Below, in pieces: positions 44,416-55,797 of a DNA stretch of 64,000 nt; position 1 is the stretch's first letter, and each line of letters starts with the position of its first letter. The notes beneath the pieces were generated by a model, which saw only the letters and a list, made by a program, of their open reading frames with translations, was not told the origin of the DNA and did no database searches. The position numbers and the translations under genes are program-made. Source of the DNA: Compostimonas suwonensis (GTDB lineage Bacteria > Actinomycetota > Actinomycetes > Actinomycetales > Microbacteriaceae); the NCBI RefSeq assembly GCF_002797855.1, contig NZ_PGFB01000002.1, forward strand, positions 310,001 through 374,000, given 5' to 3'.

Positions 44416-45720
44416 TCAGAAAATCCTTAGAACGTAGGCGCCGACGAGAACACCGAGCACGGCGATCGCCATGACACCGGCGACGATCGCCAGCACCATG
44501 GGAAGCCGGTTGCCCCGGGTCTTGGGCGGTGTGATGACACCACGGGTCGAGGTGTGGGAGCTGACGGCACGACTGGCCCGGATGGGCGCCGAGTCGGTCG
44601 AGACGACCTCCGGCTCGACCTCCGCGTCGAAGAGGCGGTCGATCTCGGACGAGTCGAAACGGCTGCCGTGCTGCCCGGTCGAGCCGAGGCCGCGCGGAAG
44701 GTCGATCGAGCCCGTGACGAGGATCTCGCCCGTGCTCGTGATCGGGTGGTTCGAGACATCCGGGGCCTGTGGGATCGACGGCAGGATGAGCGCGTTCGTC
44801 GTGTTCATCGTGCTCGGCGACTGGATGCCGCGAGAGATGATCTGGTCGAAGGGCTGGTTGACGTCGTCGAGCTCCTCGGCGCGCGACCAGTGGCCGACGG
44901 GCGGGGTGAAGGCCGTGTCGCTCAGGCGCGGCTGCGCCTCGGCGCCGGCGGACCGGGACGGATCGGTGACGCCGTTGGAAGGAACGGCCCAGCCGGGAGT
45001 GGGCGTCGGCACGACCTCGGGGGCGATGGCCCGAGGAGCGACCTGCTCGGGCGCGACAGGGGTCGGCGCGGGCGGGACGGCAGCAGCAGGCGGTTGCACC
45101 GAGGCCGGCGGCGTGACGGAGGCCGGCGGCGTGACGGAGGCCGGCGGCGTGAGCGGGGCGCGCGGCGGCGCGGAGGGTGTGGGAACCGGCGGCGCGGGGT
45201 CGGCGATCGCGGCACCGCTGCGGATGGCCTGCTTCGCGGCCTCCTCGGCTTCGAGCATCGCGCGGAGCTCGCGGCGGGTCAGCGTGCGGTCGGGCGAGGC
45301 CTGCTGCGGAGCCGCGGTCGCGGCATCCGCCGTCGCAGCGGCCGGAGCCTGCGGCAGGATCGGAGCCTGCGCCGGGGTCTGAGCCTGCCCGGGCCGGTCG
45401 TCGCCGGGGATGGCGGGGACCGCGGTCGTCGGCGGGTTGAACTCACGTCGGCGGAACCGAGGGGCGTCGCCGGACGGCTCGGCCGTGCGCGGAGCGGCAG
45501 GCGGCGTCGCCTGGAAGCTCGCAGGCGCGTCGGACCGCTCGACTGAGCCCGGGAGCCCGTTCGTGAAAGGGGTCGTCAGTTGAGGGATGTCGCCACCCGT
45601 CGTCGGCTCGGCGGTCGCCGCTCGACGCGGGGGGTTAGCCTGCCCATTCTCGACCGCGGCCCGCTCATTCTCGCGGGCCTGGCGACGAGTCTGTGGCGGC
45701 TGATCTTGCCACACAGTCAT
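44416..45720 (-). CDS. Pro/Ala-rich protein with C-terminal membrane anchor, nadD-rsfS operon
   Basis: A 434-residue protein. The first 395 residues are low-complexity Pro/Ala/Thr/Gln with no fold, including an [11 protein letters not shown] start, a [17 protein letters not shown] helix near 150 and the triple TPPASV repeat near 190-210. Later short conserved bits [23 protein letters not shown] and ISTGEIL-like [16 protein letters not shown] look ordered. The last 25 residues ([25 protein letters not shown]) are one membrane helix. Coupled to nadD by an ATGA overlap. Function unknown, position conserved in related genomes as far as I recall. Confidence 0.7.
   Translation of the reverse strand: MTVWQDQPPQTRRQARENERAAVENGQANPPRRAATAEPTTGGDIPQLTTPFTNGLPGSVERSDAPASFQATPPAAPRTAEPSGDAPRFRRREFNPPTTAVPAIPGDDRPGQAQTPAQAPILPQAPAAATADAATAAPQQASPDRTLTRRELRAMLEAEEAAKQAIRSGAAIADPAPPVPTPSAPPRAPLTPPASVTPPASVTPPASVQPPAAAVPPAPTPVAPEQVAPRAIAPEVVPTPTPGWAVPSNGVTDPSRSAGAEAQPRLSDTAFTPPVGHWSRAEELDDVNQPFDQIISRGIQSPSTMNTTNALILPSIPQAPDVSNHPITSTGEILVTGSIDLPRGLGSTGQHGSRFDSSEIDRLFDAEVEPEVVSTDSAPIRASRAVSSHTSTRGVITPPKTRGNRLPMVLAIVAGVMAIAVLGVLVGAYVLRIF
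45101..45154. repeat. 18-bp tandem repeat, three units, inside the Pro-rich gene
   Basis: GAGGCCGGCGGCGTGACG is repeated at 45101, 45119 and 45137 (last two bases of the third unit differ). In frame it encodes (VTPPAS)n, so copy-number change keeps the frame. Confidence 0.9.
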
Positions 45721-46322
45721 GCCACACTCCGATATAGATGATGCTTGGAGATGTACTGGACAACCCCGTCGGGTACCAGATACCAGACCGGGTATCCCCG
45801 GCTCACCCGGCTGCGACAGTCGGTGGAGGAGATCGACAGAGCCGGAACTTCAAGCAAGCTTACGTCTTGGGCCGGTAATCCGGAAATGCTCAGATCGTGT
45901 CCCGGACGACTCACAGCAACGAAATGCGCCAGCGACCAGAGCTCGTTCACGTCTTTCCAGCTGAGGATCTGGGCCACCGCGTCGGCACCCGTGATGAAGA
46001 ACAGCTCGGCGTCGGGCCGGTCGGCACGGATGTCGCGGAGGGTGTCGATCGTGTAGGTGGTGCCCGGGCGGTCGACGTCGACCCTGCTCACGGTGAACCG
46101 CGGGTTCGACGCCGTCGCGATGACGGTCATGAGGTAGCGGTGCTCCGCAGACGTCACCACGTGCTTCTGCCACGGCTTGCCGGTCGGCACGAAGACGACC
46201 TCGTCGAGGTCGAAGCTCTGAGCGACCTCGCTCGCGGCCACGAGGTGACCGTGATGAATGGGGTCGAAGGTGCCGCCCATCACACCGATACGCGGGCGGC
46301 GACCCGATTCATCCATCGACAT
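45717..46322 (-). CDS. nadD: Nicotinate-nucleotide adenylyltransferase NadD
   Basis: A 201-residue nucleotidyltransferase making NaAD from NaMN and ATP in NAD synthesis. [21 protein letters not shown] has the GGxFDPxHxGH active-site motif; [21 protein letters not shown] and [25 protein letters not shown] are the other family blocks (the last is the ISxTxxR motif). Overlaps the next gene by 4 nt. Confidence 0.96.
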   Translation of the reverse strand: MSMDESGRRPRIGVMGGTFDPIHHGHLVAASEVAQSFDLDEVVFVPTGKPWQKHVVTSAEHRYLMTVIATASNPRFTVSRVDVDRPGTTYTIDTLRDIRADRPDAELFFITGADAVAQILSWKDVNELWSLAHFVAVSRPGHDLSISGLPAQDVSLLEVPALSISSTDCRSRVSRGYPVWYLVPDGVVQYISKHHLYRSVA

Positions 46323-46328
46323 GCGCGC

Positions 46329-46559
46329 CTAGTGGTGGGGGTGTCCTGCGCTGTGGGTCTCGGCGCCCGCGGGCTCCGCGTGCTCGGCCGCGTGGGCCTC
46401 GGCCTTGTGGCTGTGACGGTTCGCGACGTTGCGGTAGGTCCAGGTGACGAATCCGAGCGCCGCGAAGATGACGGCGGCGATGACGCCGTACCAGATCGGG
46501 TCCATCGGCAGCTGGACGGCGTGCTCAGACTCCGCGAGGACGGCGGTCACGAACGACAT
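46329..46559 (-). CDS. Small His-rich membrane protein
   Basis: A 76-residue protein with one helix (IWYGVIAAVIFAALGFVTWTY) and a C-terminal His/Ala/Glu-rich tail ending HSAGHPHH. GGGAGATCCAC precedes ATG 46559. Located between proA and nadD, 6 bp before nadD. The His tail could bind metal but nothing shows it. Function unknown. Confidence 0.7.
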   Translation of the reverse strand: MSFVTAVLAESEHAVQLPMDPIWYGVIAAVIFAALGFVTWTYRNVANRHSHKAEAHAAEHAEPAGAETHSAGHPHH

Positions 46560-46635
46560 GTGGATCTCCCAATCAACGCACAACTTCTCGAGCGGCACCG
46601 CGTGAGACCGGTGCCCGTACCGATTCTAGAGGTAT

Positions 46636-47904
46636 CTACGCTCTGACCTGTCCGCTGCCACGCACGATCCACTTGGTGCTCGTGAGTTCGGGAAGGCCCA
46701 TGGGACCGCGCGCGTGGAGCTTCTGGGTGCTGATCCCCACCTCGGCGCCGAAGCCGAACTCGCCGCCGTCGGTGAAGCGGGTCGAGGCGTTCGCCATGAC
46801 CACGGCCGAGTCGACCTCGTTGAGGAAGCGCTCGGCGTTCTGGAGGTCGTTGGTGACGATCGACTCCGTGTGGTGGGTCGAGTACCGGCGGATGTGATCG
46901 ATCGCCTCGTCGAGGGAGTCGACGAGCGCGACGGCGAGGTCGAGGCTGTAGTACTCGGCGCGCCAGTCGTCGTCGGTCGCGGGAACGGAGTCGGGGAACA
47001 GCGCGCGGGTGTCGTCGTCGGCGTGCAGCGTCACACCCGACTCGCGCAGCGCGCCCAGCACGGCGGGGAGCAGCCGAGGGGCGGCCGCGCGGTGCACGAG
47101 CAGGGTCTCGAGCGCGTTGCACACGCTCGGCCGCTGCACTTTGGCGTTGCGCACGATGTCGACGGCCCAGTCGAGCGGCGCGCTCTCGTCGAGGAAGACG
47201 TGCACGACGCCGTCGCCCGTCTCGATGACGGGCACCTTCGACTCGCGCACGACGGTCTGGATGAGCTCGGCGCTTCCACGAGGGATGAGCACGTCGACGA
47301 GACCGCGGGCCTGCATGAGCTCACGCGCGCCCTCGCGACCGAACTCGTCGATCGTCTGCACGGCGTCGCCGGGCAGGCCGGCCGAGACGAGGGCCTCCTG
47401 CAGGATCTCGACGAGCACGCGGTTGGTGTTCTCGGCGGCGCTCCCCCCGCGCAGCACCGCGGCATTGCCGCTCTTGAGCGCGAGGGCGGCGATGTCGATC
47501 GTCACGTTCGGCCGCGCCTCGTAGATCGCGCCGACGACCCCGAACGGCACCCGCACCTGGGTGATCTTCACGCCGTTCGGCAGGATCGACCCGCGCACGG
47601 TCTCTCCGACGGGATCGACGAGGCCGACGATCTGCTCGACCGCCTGGGCGAGGGCCTCGAGACGGTCCGCGTCGAGTCGCAGGCGATCCTGCAGACCCGC
47701 CGAGAGCCCGCTCCCGCGCCCGTTGGCGAGGTCGAGCTCGTTGGCCGGCAGGATCCGCGCCGTGCCGGCGCGCACGGCAGCGGCGATCGCGAGAAGGCCG
47801 CGGTTCTTCAGATCGGCGTTCGCGGTCGCGAGGGTGACCGAGGCGTCCTTCGCCGCCTGCAGTTTGTCGGCGAGGGTCGGAGTCGTGAGCGTCGTTCCAG
47901 CCAT
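46636..47904 (-). CDS. proA: Gamma-glutamyl phosphate reductase ProA
   Basis: A 422-residue aldehyde-dehydrogenase-fold enzyme reducing glutamyl-5-phosphate to the semialdehyde in proline synthesis. VPFGVVGAIYEARPNVTIDIA, NAAVLRGGSAAENTN and the catalytic Cys in QRPSVCNALETLLV are present; FGFGAEVGISTQKLHARGPMGL closes the protein. Lies 25 bp after proB, as one operon. Confidence 0.97.
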   Translation of the reverse strand: MAGTTLTTPTLADKLQAAKDASVTLATANADLKNRGLLAIAAAVRAGTARILPANELDLANGRGSGLSAGLQDRLRLDADRLEALAQAVEQIVGLVDPVGETVRGSILPNGVKITQVRVPFGVVGAIYEARPNVTIDIAALALKSGNAAVLRGGSAAENTNRVLVEILQEALVSAGLPGDAVQTIDEFGREGARELMQARGLVDVLIPRGSAELIQTVVRESKVPVIETGDGVVHVFLDESAPLDWAVDIVRNAKVQRPSVCNALETLLVHRAAAPRLLPAVLGALRESGVTLHADDDTRALFPDSVPATDDDWRAEYYSLDLAVALVDSLDEAIDHIRRYSTHHTESIVTNDLQNAERFLNEVDSAVVMANASTRFTDGGEFGFGAEVGISTQKLHARGPMGLPELTSTKWIVRGSGQVRA

Positions 47905-47929
47905 GACTGGAAGTTTAGACGGTCGGCGC

Positions 47930-50675
<2,746 letters not shown>

Positions 50676-50708
50676 TGCTGTTTCTCCTGGGCCTGTCGCA
50701 GACGCGAG

Positions 50709-51017
50709 CTACTTGATACCGGTGACCTTGACGCGCGTGAGGTCCTGACGGTGCCCCTGGCGCTTCTTGTAACCGGTCTTGTTCTTGAACTTCTGGATGA
50801 CGATCTTCGGGCCGCGGAGGTTCTCGAGAACCTCGGCGGTCACCGTGACCTTGGCGAGCGAGGGGGCGTCGGAGGTGATCTTGTCACCGTCGACCAGCAG
50901 CACGGCGGCGAGCTCGATGCTGCCACCCTTGGCGGCCTTGACCCGGTCCATCGTCACGATGGTGCCGACCTCGACCTTCTCCTGCCGTCCACCGGCGCGC
51001 ACAACTGCGTAAACCAC
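50709..51017 (-). CDS. rplU: 50S ribosomal protein L21
   Basis: A 102-residue L21 ([20 protein letters not shown], ending [24 protein letters not shown]). Starts at GTG 51017. First gene of the rplU-rpmA-obg-proB-proA operon, with a promoter at 51203-51231 and a leader of about 180 nt. Confidence 0.98.
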   Translation of the reverse strand: MVYAVVRAGGRQEKVEVGTIVTMDRVKAAKGGSIELAAVLLVDGDKITSDAPSLAKVTVTAEVLENLRGPKIVIQKFKNKTGYKKRQGHRQDLTRVKVTGIK

Positions 51018-51202
51018 TTCACGTACCTACTTCTCTGGGGGGCCTGCGCCCCGTGTCTAACACTCGACTCGACGTCAACTTGCGCAACGCCTCTGCATGG
51101 ATCAGTCACTGCATGGACCGGCGCCCTCAACGGAGGGAACCGTGTGTCCTCAGAAAACCGTGGCGATCGCGCGGAAGGAAAACCAGCGCACACCAACGGT
51201 CA

Positions 51203-51231
51203 ACTTTACCGGAAACGAACGCTCCGGTCAA
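51203..51231 (-). promoter_or_regulatory. Promoter of the rplU operon
   Basis: On the minus strand -35 TTGACC (51226-51231) and -10 TAAAGT (51203-51208) are 17 bp apart. Transcription would begin near 51196, leaving a leader of about 180 nt that contains a GGGGC/GCCCC stem at 51037-51052 just before the coding region, a possible L21 autoregulatory site. Confidence 0.75.
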
Positions 51232-51244
51232 ACGGAGCGCTCGA

Positions 51245-51754
51245 TCACGGGGACTGCTGATCGTTGACGCCTCGAGCCATCTTAGTCGTGATGAGCCAGG
51301 CGATGAGCGCAATCGCCGCGGTGAGCGGCAACCAGCTCGAGCAGTTCCGCAGCAGCTCGGGCCACAGCCGCGCGACGTCGGAGAGGTCCACGTCGAGAGA
51401 CGGCGCGGAATACGAGAACCACGAGCCCGCCGTCATCCATCGGATGAGCAGCCCCACGAGCACCTGCACGACCACGCCGACCGCGACGGCCACGGCCGAG
51501 CGCAGGAGCACGCCGGGCCAGCCGCCGGCCCCCGCCAGCGGGAACAGCCGCCACAGCGACAGGAAGACGCCGAGAGCGATGGGCGCGGAGGGGTACAGGG
51601 CGAAGAGCAGCCAGTTCGTGGCGGTCGCCCACGGCAGCTGCGAGGAGCCGAGCGCGTCGACCCCCACCGTGGCCACGAGGACCACGAGAGCGGAGGCGAC
51701 CTGGTAGCCGAAGGCGATCAGAGCGACTGTCGCGGCCAGACGCGGGGAAGTCAT
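51245..51754 (-). CDS. Hypothetical membrane protein, divergent to the DUF4031 gene
   Basis: A 169-residue protein with four helices (LAATVALIAFGYQVASALVVL, WLLFALYPSAPIALGVFLSL, LLRSAVAVAVGVVVQVLVGLL and WLPLTAAIALIAWLIT). No family recognised. ATG 51754 is 6 nt behind a minus-strand TAGATT box and has no ribosome site, so it appears leaderless. Only 15 bp separate it from the opposite start codon. Confidence 0.75.
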   Translation of the reverse strand: MTSPRLAATVALIAFGYQVASALVVLVATVGVDALGSSQLPWATATNWLLFALYPSAPIALGVFLSLWRLFPLAGAGGWPGVLLRSAVAVAVGVVVQVLVGLLIRWMTAGSWFSYSAPSLDVDLSDVARLWPELLRNCSSWLPLTAAIALIAWLITTKMARGVNDQQSP

Positions 51755-51769
51755 TCCTAGAATCTATCC
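51755..51769. promoter_or_regulatory. 15-bp bidirectional leaderless promoter
   Basis: The gap between two divergent ATG codons contains plus-strand -10 TAGAAT (51758-51763) and minus-strand -10 TAGATT (complement of 51761-51766), each 6 nt from its own start codon. The dyad TAGA-A-TCTA spans 51758-51766. Both genes would be leaderless and their polymerases would compete for the same site. Confidence 0.6.
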
Positions 51770-52069
51770 ATGACCGTACTGATCGACGAACCGCGGTGGC
51801 CGGCGCACGACACGCTCTGGTCGCACCTCGTGAGCGACAGCTCGCTCGCGGAGCTCCACGCCTTCGCCCAGGCCGCCGGGGTGCCCGCACGCGCGTTCGA
51901 CCTCGACCACTACGACGTGCCCGCCGCGCGCTACGCGGCGCTCGTCGGCGCCGGAGCGGTCCCCGTGTCGAACCGGGAGCTCGTCGTCCGGCTCATCGGC
52001 AGCGGGCTGCGCGTGAAAGGTCGCGACAGGCGCCGTGGACGCGACATCCACGGCGCCTCGTCGCGCTAG
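51770..52069 (+). CDS. DUF4031 domain protein
   Basis: A 99-residue protein: TVLIDEPRWPAHDTLWSHLV at the start, then SLAELHAFAQAAGVPARAFDLDHYDVPAARYAALV and a basic end. This is the compact DUF4031 family of actinobacteria, function unknown. Leaderless start at 51770. Its stop overlaps the rne stop on the other strand (52066-52069). Confidence 0.85.
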   Translation: MTVLIDEPRWPAHDTLWSHLVSDSSLAELHAFAQAAGVPARAFDLDHYDVPAARYAALVGAGAVPVSNRELVVRLIGSGLRVKGRDRRRGRDIHGASSR

Positions 52070-54687
52070 TCGTTCTTCGCGGTTTCGTCGCTCGAGGCGA
52101 TGGGCGCCACGGGCGTCGACAGGGCGGCCGTGCTGACCCGGCGGTTGCGCGAGCGCCCCTGGCCGGGCTGCTTCGGCTCGGGCAGCGCGTCGAGCACGGA
52201 TCCGAGGATCTGCTCGGCGTCTTTGCTGCTCAGCTGCTTCGCCTTGCGCGGGGCCTTCTTGACCGGGATGTCGAGGATGGCGACGGGCGTCTCCTCGACG
52301 GCCGGTGCCTGCGCCTCGTCGGCCCGGCCGACGCTCTGAGCCTGCTCCCTCGCCCTCGGCTCGGCGACGGCCTGCGCCGCCGGCTCCTGGGGAGCGCCGG
52401 CCTGCTCGGCAGTCTCCTGCGCCTGCCCCCGGGACTGGCCGCTGCGTGCGCGACGGCTGCCCGAACGGGCGGATGCCGCGGCCGCGGGCGCCTCGGCCGA
52501 AGCCTGTGCTGCCGCCTGCTCGTCGGCGTGCGGGATCGTGCTCGCCGCGATCTGCGCGAGAGCGTTCTTCACGTCCTCGGTGATCGCGTGCGGCTTCTCG
52601 CCGTTGCCGTTGTGCGAGGATCCGTTCGACCCGTTGCCGTTGCCGTTGTGCGAGCCGTTCGACGACCCGTTCGAGCCCTGGCCGTTCGAGCCCTTGCCCG
52701 AGCGGCGACGCTCCGGCTGCGGCGCCTGGCGGTGCTTCACCACGGGGTCGTGGTGGATGATGATGCCCCGGCCGGCGCACACCTCGCAGGTCTCGCTGAA
52801 GGTCTCGAGGAGCCCGAGGCCGAGCTTCTTGCGTGTCATCTGCACGAGGCCGAGCGAGGTGACCTCGGCGACCTGGTGCTTGGTGCGGTCGCGGCTCAGG
52901 CACTCGATGAGACGCCGCAGCACGAGGTCGCGGTTGGTCTCGAGCACCATGTCGATGAAGTCGACGACGATGATGCCGCCGATGTCGCGCAGACGCAGCT
53001 GGCGCACGATCTCCTCGGCCGCCTCGAGGTTGTTCTTGGTGACCGTCTCCTCGAGGTTTCCCCCCGATCCGACGAACTTGCCCGTGTTGACGTCGACGAC
53101 CGTCATGGCCTCGGTGCGGTCGATCACGAGCGAGCCGCCCGAGGGCAGCCAGACCTTGCGATCGAGCGCCTTCTCGATCTGCTCGGAGACGCGGTACTCG
53201 TCGAAGGCGTCCTTCGTGCCCTCGTAGGTCTGCACGCGGTCGAGGAGGTCGGGAGCCACCTGCTCGAGGTAGCGCTCGATCGTCTTCTGAGCCTCGGCGC
53301 CCTGGATGACCATCTTCTGGAAGTCCTCGTTGAAGACGTCGCGCACGATCTTGATGAGCAGGTCGGGCTCGCTGTGCAGCATCGCGGGAGCCTGCTCCGA
53401 CTCGACCTTGGCGCTGATGTCGGCCCACTGCGCGGTGAGGCGCGTGACGTCGAGCGTCAGCTGCTCCTCCGTCGCGCCCTCGGCCGCCGTGCGCACGATG
53501 ACACCCGTGTTGTCGGGCAGCACCTCTTTGAGGATCTTCTTGAGGCGAGCGCGCTCGGTGTCGGGGAGCTTGCGCGAGATGCCGTTCATCGAGCCGTTCG
53601 GCACGTAGACGAGGTAGCGGCCCGGAAGCGAGACCTGGCTCGTGAGCCGGGCGCCCTTGTGGCCGATCGGGTCTTTCGTGACCTGCACGAGGACCTTGTC
53701 GCCGGCCTTGAGCGCGAGCTCGATGCGACGCGGCTGGTTGCCGGTCTCCACGGCGTCCCAGTCGACCTCGCCCGAGTAGAGCACGGCGTTGCGGCCGCGG
53801 CCGATGTCGACGAAGGCCGCCTCCATGCTCGGAAGCACGTTCTGCACGCGACCGAGGTACACATTCCCGATGAGGGATGCGTCTTGCGCCTTCGCGACGT
53901 AGTGCTCCACGAGCACTCCGTCTTCGAGCACGCCGATCTGGATGCGGCTGTCTCGGGAGCGCACGACCATGACCCGGTCGACGGACTCGCGGCGGGCGAG
54001 GAACTCGGCCTCCGTGATGACGGGGCGGCGACGGCCGGCGTCGCGGCCGTCGCGGCGGCGCTGCTTCTTGGCCTCGAGACGCGTCGATCCCTTGATGCGC
54101 TGCGGCTCGGTGATGAGTTCGGGCTCACGGGGAGTGCGCACCTTGACGACGGTGTTGGCGGGGTCGTCGCGACCCTGGCGGTCCTCCTCGCCCGGGCGAC
54201 GGCGGGCGCGGCGGCGGAGCGTCGGGCTCTCGTCGTCGTCGTCCCTGTCACGGTCGCGATCCCTGCCGCGATCCCTGTCGCGGTCGCGATCCCGGTCGTC
54301 CCGATCGTCGCGCGCGCTGCGCGGAGGCAGCGGCGGGAGGTCGGGGGCCTGGAAGATGAGCGAGGTCGTCGGCCGCAGCTGGGGCACCGGCAGCGGCTCC
54401 GGCTCGAAGCCGTCGCTGTCGGCGCCGCCCAAGAACATGGGCAGCTGGGTGGTCGCCGAGGTGGATGCCGCGGGAGGCATGGACGCCGCGGCATCCTGCT
54501 CGTGCGCCCGCTCCACCGGCGGGGTCACCGGCGCGCCGGGAGGCGCGACCGTCTCCTGGGCCTCGATCACGGGCGGAGTCTCCACGGCCTTCTTCGACCG
54601 GCGCGAGCCGAAGAGCCGGCCGCGCTTTTTTACTCCGTCGTTCCCCGTTGAAGAATCGTTCCTGCTGTTTTCTGTTTCATCCACCAT
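52066..54687 (-). CDS. rne: Ribonuclease E/G
   Basis: An 873-residue RNase E/G. The N-terminal 230 residues are disordered, with an Arg/Asp alternating block (RDRDRDRDRG type) near 150-175. The catalytic core follows: S1 domain MEAAFVDIGRGRNAVLYSGE, 5'-sensor/RNase H-like parts, Mg-binding Asp in DIGGIIVVDFIDM, and the zinc-link ETCEVCAGRGIIIH. The C-terminal 250 residues are Asn/Gly/Ser-rich (NGNGNGSNGSSHNGNG) then Ala/Glu/Gln-rich. AAGGAG lies upstream of ATG 54687. Central to mRNA decay and rRNA processing, as in mycobacterial RNase E with flanking scaffold regions. Confidence 0.95.
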   Translation of the reverse strand: MVDETENSRNDSSTGNDGVKKRGRLFGSRRSKKAVETPPVIEAQETVAPPGAPVTPPVERAHEQDAAASMPPAASTSATTQLPMFLGGADSDGFEPEPLPVPQLRPTTSLIFQAPDLPPLPPRSARDDRDDRDRDRDRDRGRDRDRDRDDDDESPTLRRRARRRPGEEDRQGRDDPANTVVKVRTPREPELITEPQRIKGSTRLEAKKQRRRDGRDAGRRRPVITEAEFLARRESVDRVMVVRSRDSRIQIGVLEDGVLVEHYVAKAQDASLIGNVYLGRVQNVLPSMEAAFVDIGRGRNAVLYSGEVDWDAVETGNQPRRIELALKAGDKVLVQVTKDPIGHKGARLTSQVSLPGRYLVYVPNGSMNGISRKLPDTERARLKKILKEVLPDNTGVIVRTAAEGATEEQLTLDVTRLTAQWADISAKVESEQAPAMLHSEPDLLIKIVRDVFNEDFQKMVIQGAEAQKTIERYLEQVAPDLLDRVQTYEGTKDAFDEYRVSEQIEKALDRKVWLPSGGSLVIDRTEAMTVVDVNTGKFVGSGGNLEETVTKNNLEAAEEIVRQLRLRDIGGIIVVDFIDMVLETNRDLVLRRLIECLSRDRTKHQVAEVTSLGLVQMTRKKLGLGLLETFSETCEVCAGRGIIIHHDPVVKHRQAPQPERRRSGKGSNGQGSNGSSNGSHNGNGNGSNGSSHNGNGEKPHAITEDVKNALAQIAASTIPHADEQAAAQASAEAPAAAASARSGSRRARSGQSRGQAQETAEQAGAPQEPAAQAVAEPRAREQAQSVGRADEAQAPAVEETPVAILDIPVKKAPRKAKQLSSKDAEQILGSVLDALPEPKQPGQGRSRNRRVSTAALSTPVAPIASSDETAKND

Positions 54688-55061
54688 TCCTGGTGCACTC
54701 CTTGACCGGGCCGTGTGGCCGCGCCACTCCCCCGGTTGCTCTCGAGCGGGGCTTCGCTCACGCGAACCTCCCGCCAATCTGTTACTGACGCAATCGGCTC
54801 TCAGCTCTGATTGCTACTTCTTCGGAACTCGCTATCCGACACGGGCAGTGGGTTCACTGCCGCACATCTCTCGCGTCATTCACAGAATGCCAGCGATGTG
54901 CCTCGTGGCCCGGATTGTCGCCCGGCAAGCCTTCATTGGCGTCTCACCAAGCGCGGCTTGGAAGACTGTCCACCATTATCGCACGGATGACCCTGTAACC
55001 GGGCCCGAGCGCCCAGCCGACCCTCAGCCGGCGCATCGGAGCGCTATGCGATAATCCGAGA
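54688..55061. other. 374-bp intergenic region with the rne leader and VKOR promoter
   Basis: No gene seen. A minus-strand -10-like GATAAT (complement of 54975-54980) would give rne a leader of about 280 nt, with a GGCAGTG/CACTGCC stem at 54844-54861. A plus-strand GATAAT at 55050-55055 is 6 nt from the VKOR start codon. A long rne leader is compatible with autoregulation known from E. coli rne (inference). Confidence 0.5.
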
Positions 55062-55661
55062 GTGTCCGATACCCCAGTGCAGCGGCGCCCGCTCGCCCTC
55101 TCCGTCTTCCTGATCGTCGCGGCCGTCGTGGGGCTCATCGCCGCCTTCGTGCTGACCCTCGAGAAGTTCCACCTGCTCGAGGATCCGGACGCGAGCCTCA
55201 GCTGCGACTTCGGCCTCGTGGTGCAGTGCGGGGCGAACCTGAAATCGTGGCAGGGCTCGCTCTTCGGCTTCCCCAACCCGATCATCGGCCTCGTCGGATG
55301 GACCTCGGTGCTCGTCGTCGGGGTCGGCCTGCTGGCGGGTGCGCGGTTCCCCCGCTGGTTCTGGCTCACCTTCAACGTGGGCCTGCTCGGAGCCCTCGTC
55401 TTCGTGATCTGGCTCATCAGCCAGAGCATCTTCGTACTGGGAACCCTCTGCCCGTGGTGCATGGTGACCTGGTCGGTCACGATCCCCTCGTTCATCGCCG
55501 TGACCCTCTACAACCTCCGGGAGGGCACGATACCCGGGGGCCCGGGCGTGCGCCGTGTCGCGGGAGCCCTCTACGGCTGGGTTCCGGCGATCACCGTGGG
55601 CTGCTATCTCGTGATCGCGATCATCGCCCAGCTGCGCCTCGACGTCATCTCGTACCTCTGA
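55062..55661 (+). CDS. Vitamin K epoxide reductase family protein
   Basis: A 199-residue membrane protein with five helices. Active-site cysteines: a pair in LSCDFGLVVQCGANL (loop Cys) and the CPWC of LGTLCPWCMVTW; the conserved Ser/Trp region is SWQGSLFGFPNPIIGLVGW. It reoxidises a DsbA-like oxidase with menaquinone to form disulfides in exported proteins. GTG 55062, leaderless pattern. Ends near a palindrome at 55686. Confidence 0.93.
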   Translation: MSDTPVQRRPLALSVFLIVAAVVGLIAAFVLTLEKFHLLEDPDASLSCDFGLVVQCGANLKSWQGSLFGFPNPIIGLVGWTSVLVVGVGLLAGARFPRWFWLTFNVGLLGALVFVIWLISQSIFVLGTLCPWCMVTWSVTIPSFIAVTLYNLREGTIPGGPGVRRVAGALYGWVPAITVGCYLVIAIIAQLRLDVISYL

Positions 55662-55685
55662 TCCCCGACCTCTGACCCCTGATCG

Positions 55686-55775
55686 CCGCTCACAACGACG
55701 GACTTTCCGCCCGAATTCCGGCCGTTTCGGGGAGAAACGGGCGGTTTCGGGCGGAAAGTCCGTCGTTGTGAGCGG
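55686..55775. repeat. Long perfect palindrome, copy 2 of the hairpin family
   Basis: Arms 55686-55715 and 55746-55775 (30 bp) pair perfectly. Inside is a second stem CCGTTTC (55722-55728)/GAAACGG (55734-55740). The outer part CTCACAACGACGGA aligns with CTCAAAACGACGGA of the copy at 3971, and both arms run into GAATTC-like cores. Lies between the convergent VKOR and ndk genes. Confidence 0.9.
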
Positions 55776-55797
55776 AGAGGAGGACCGGAGGCAGAGG

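Noticed and set aside
51053-51760. 235-codon plus-strand frame over the rplU promoter and membrane protein gene
   Set aside because: It is antisense to a protein with four convincing helices and covers a good promoter; composition is Arg/His-rich.
54230-54310. Short repeated units resembling a CRISPR-like array
   Set aside because: They are in-frame Arg/Asp codon repeats inside rne, without spacers of constant length.
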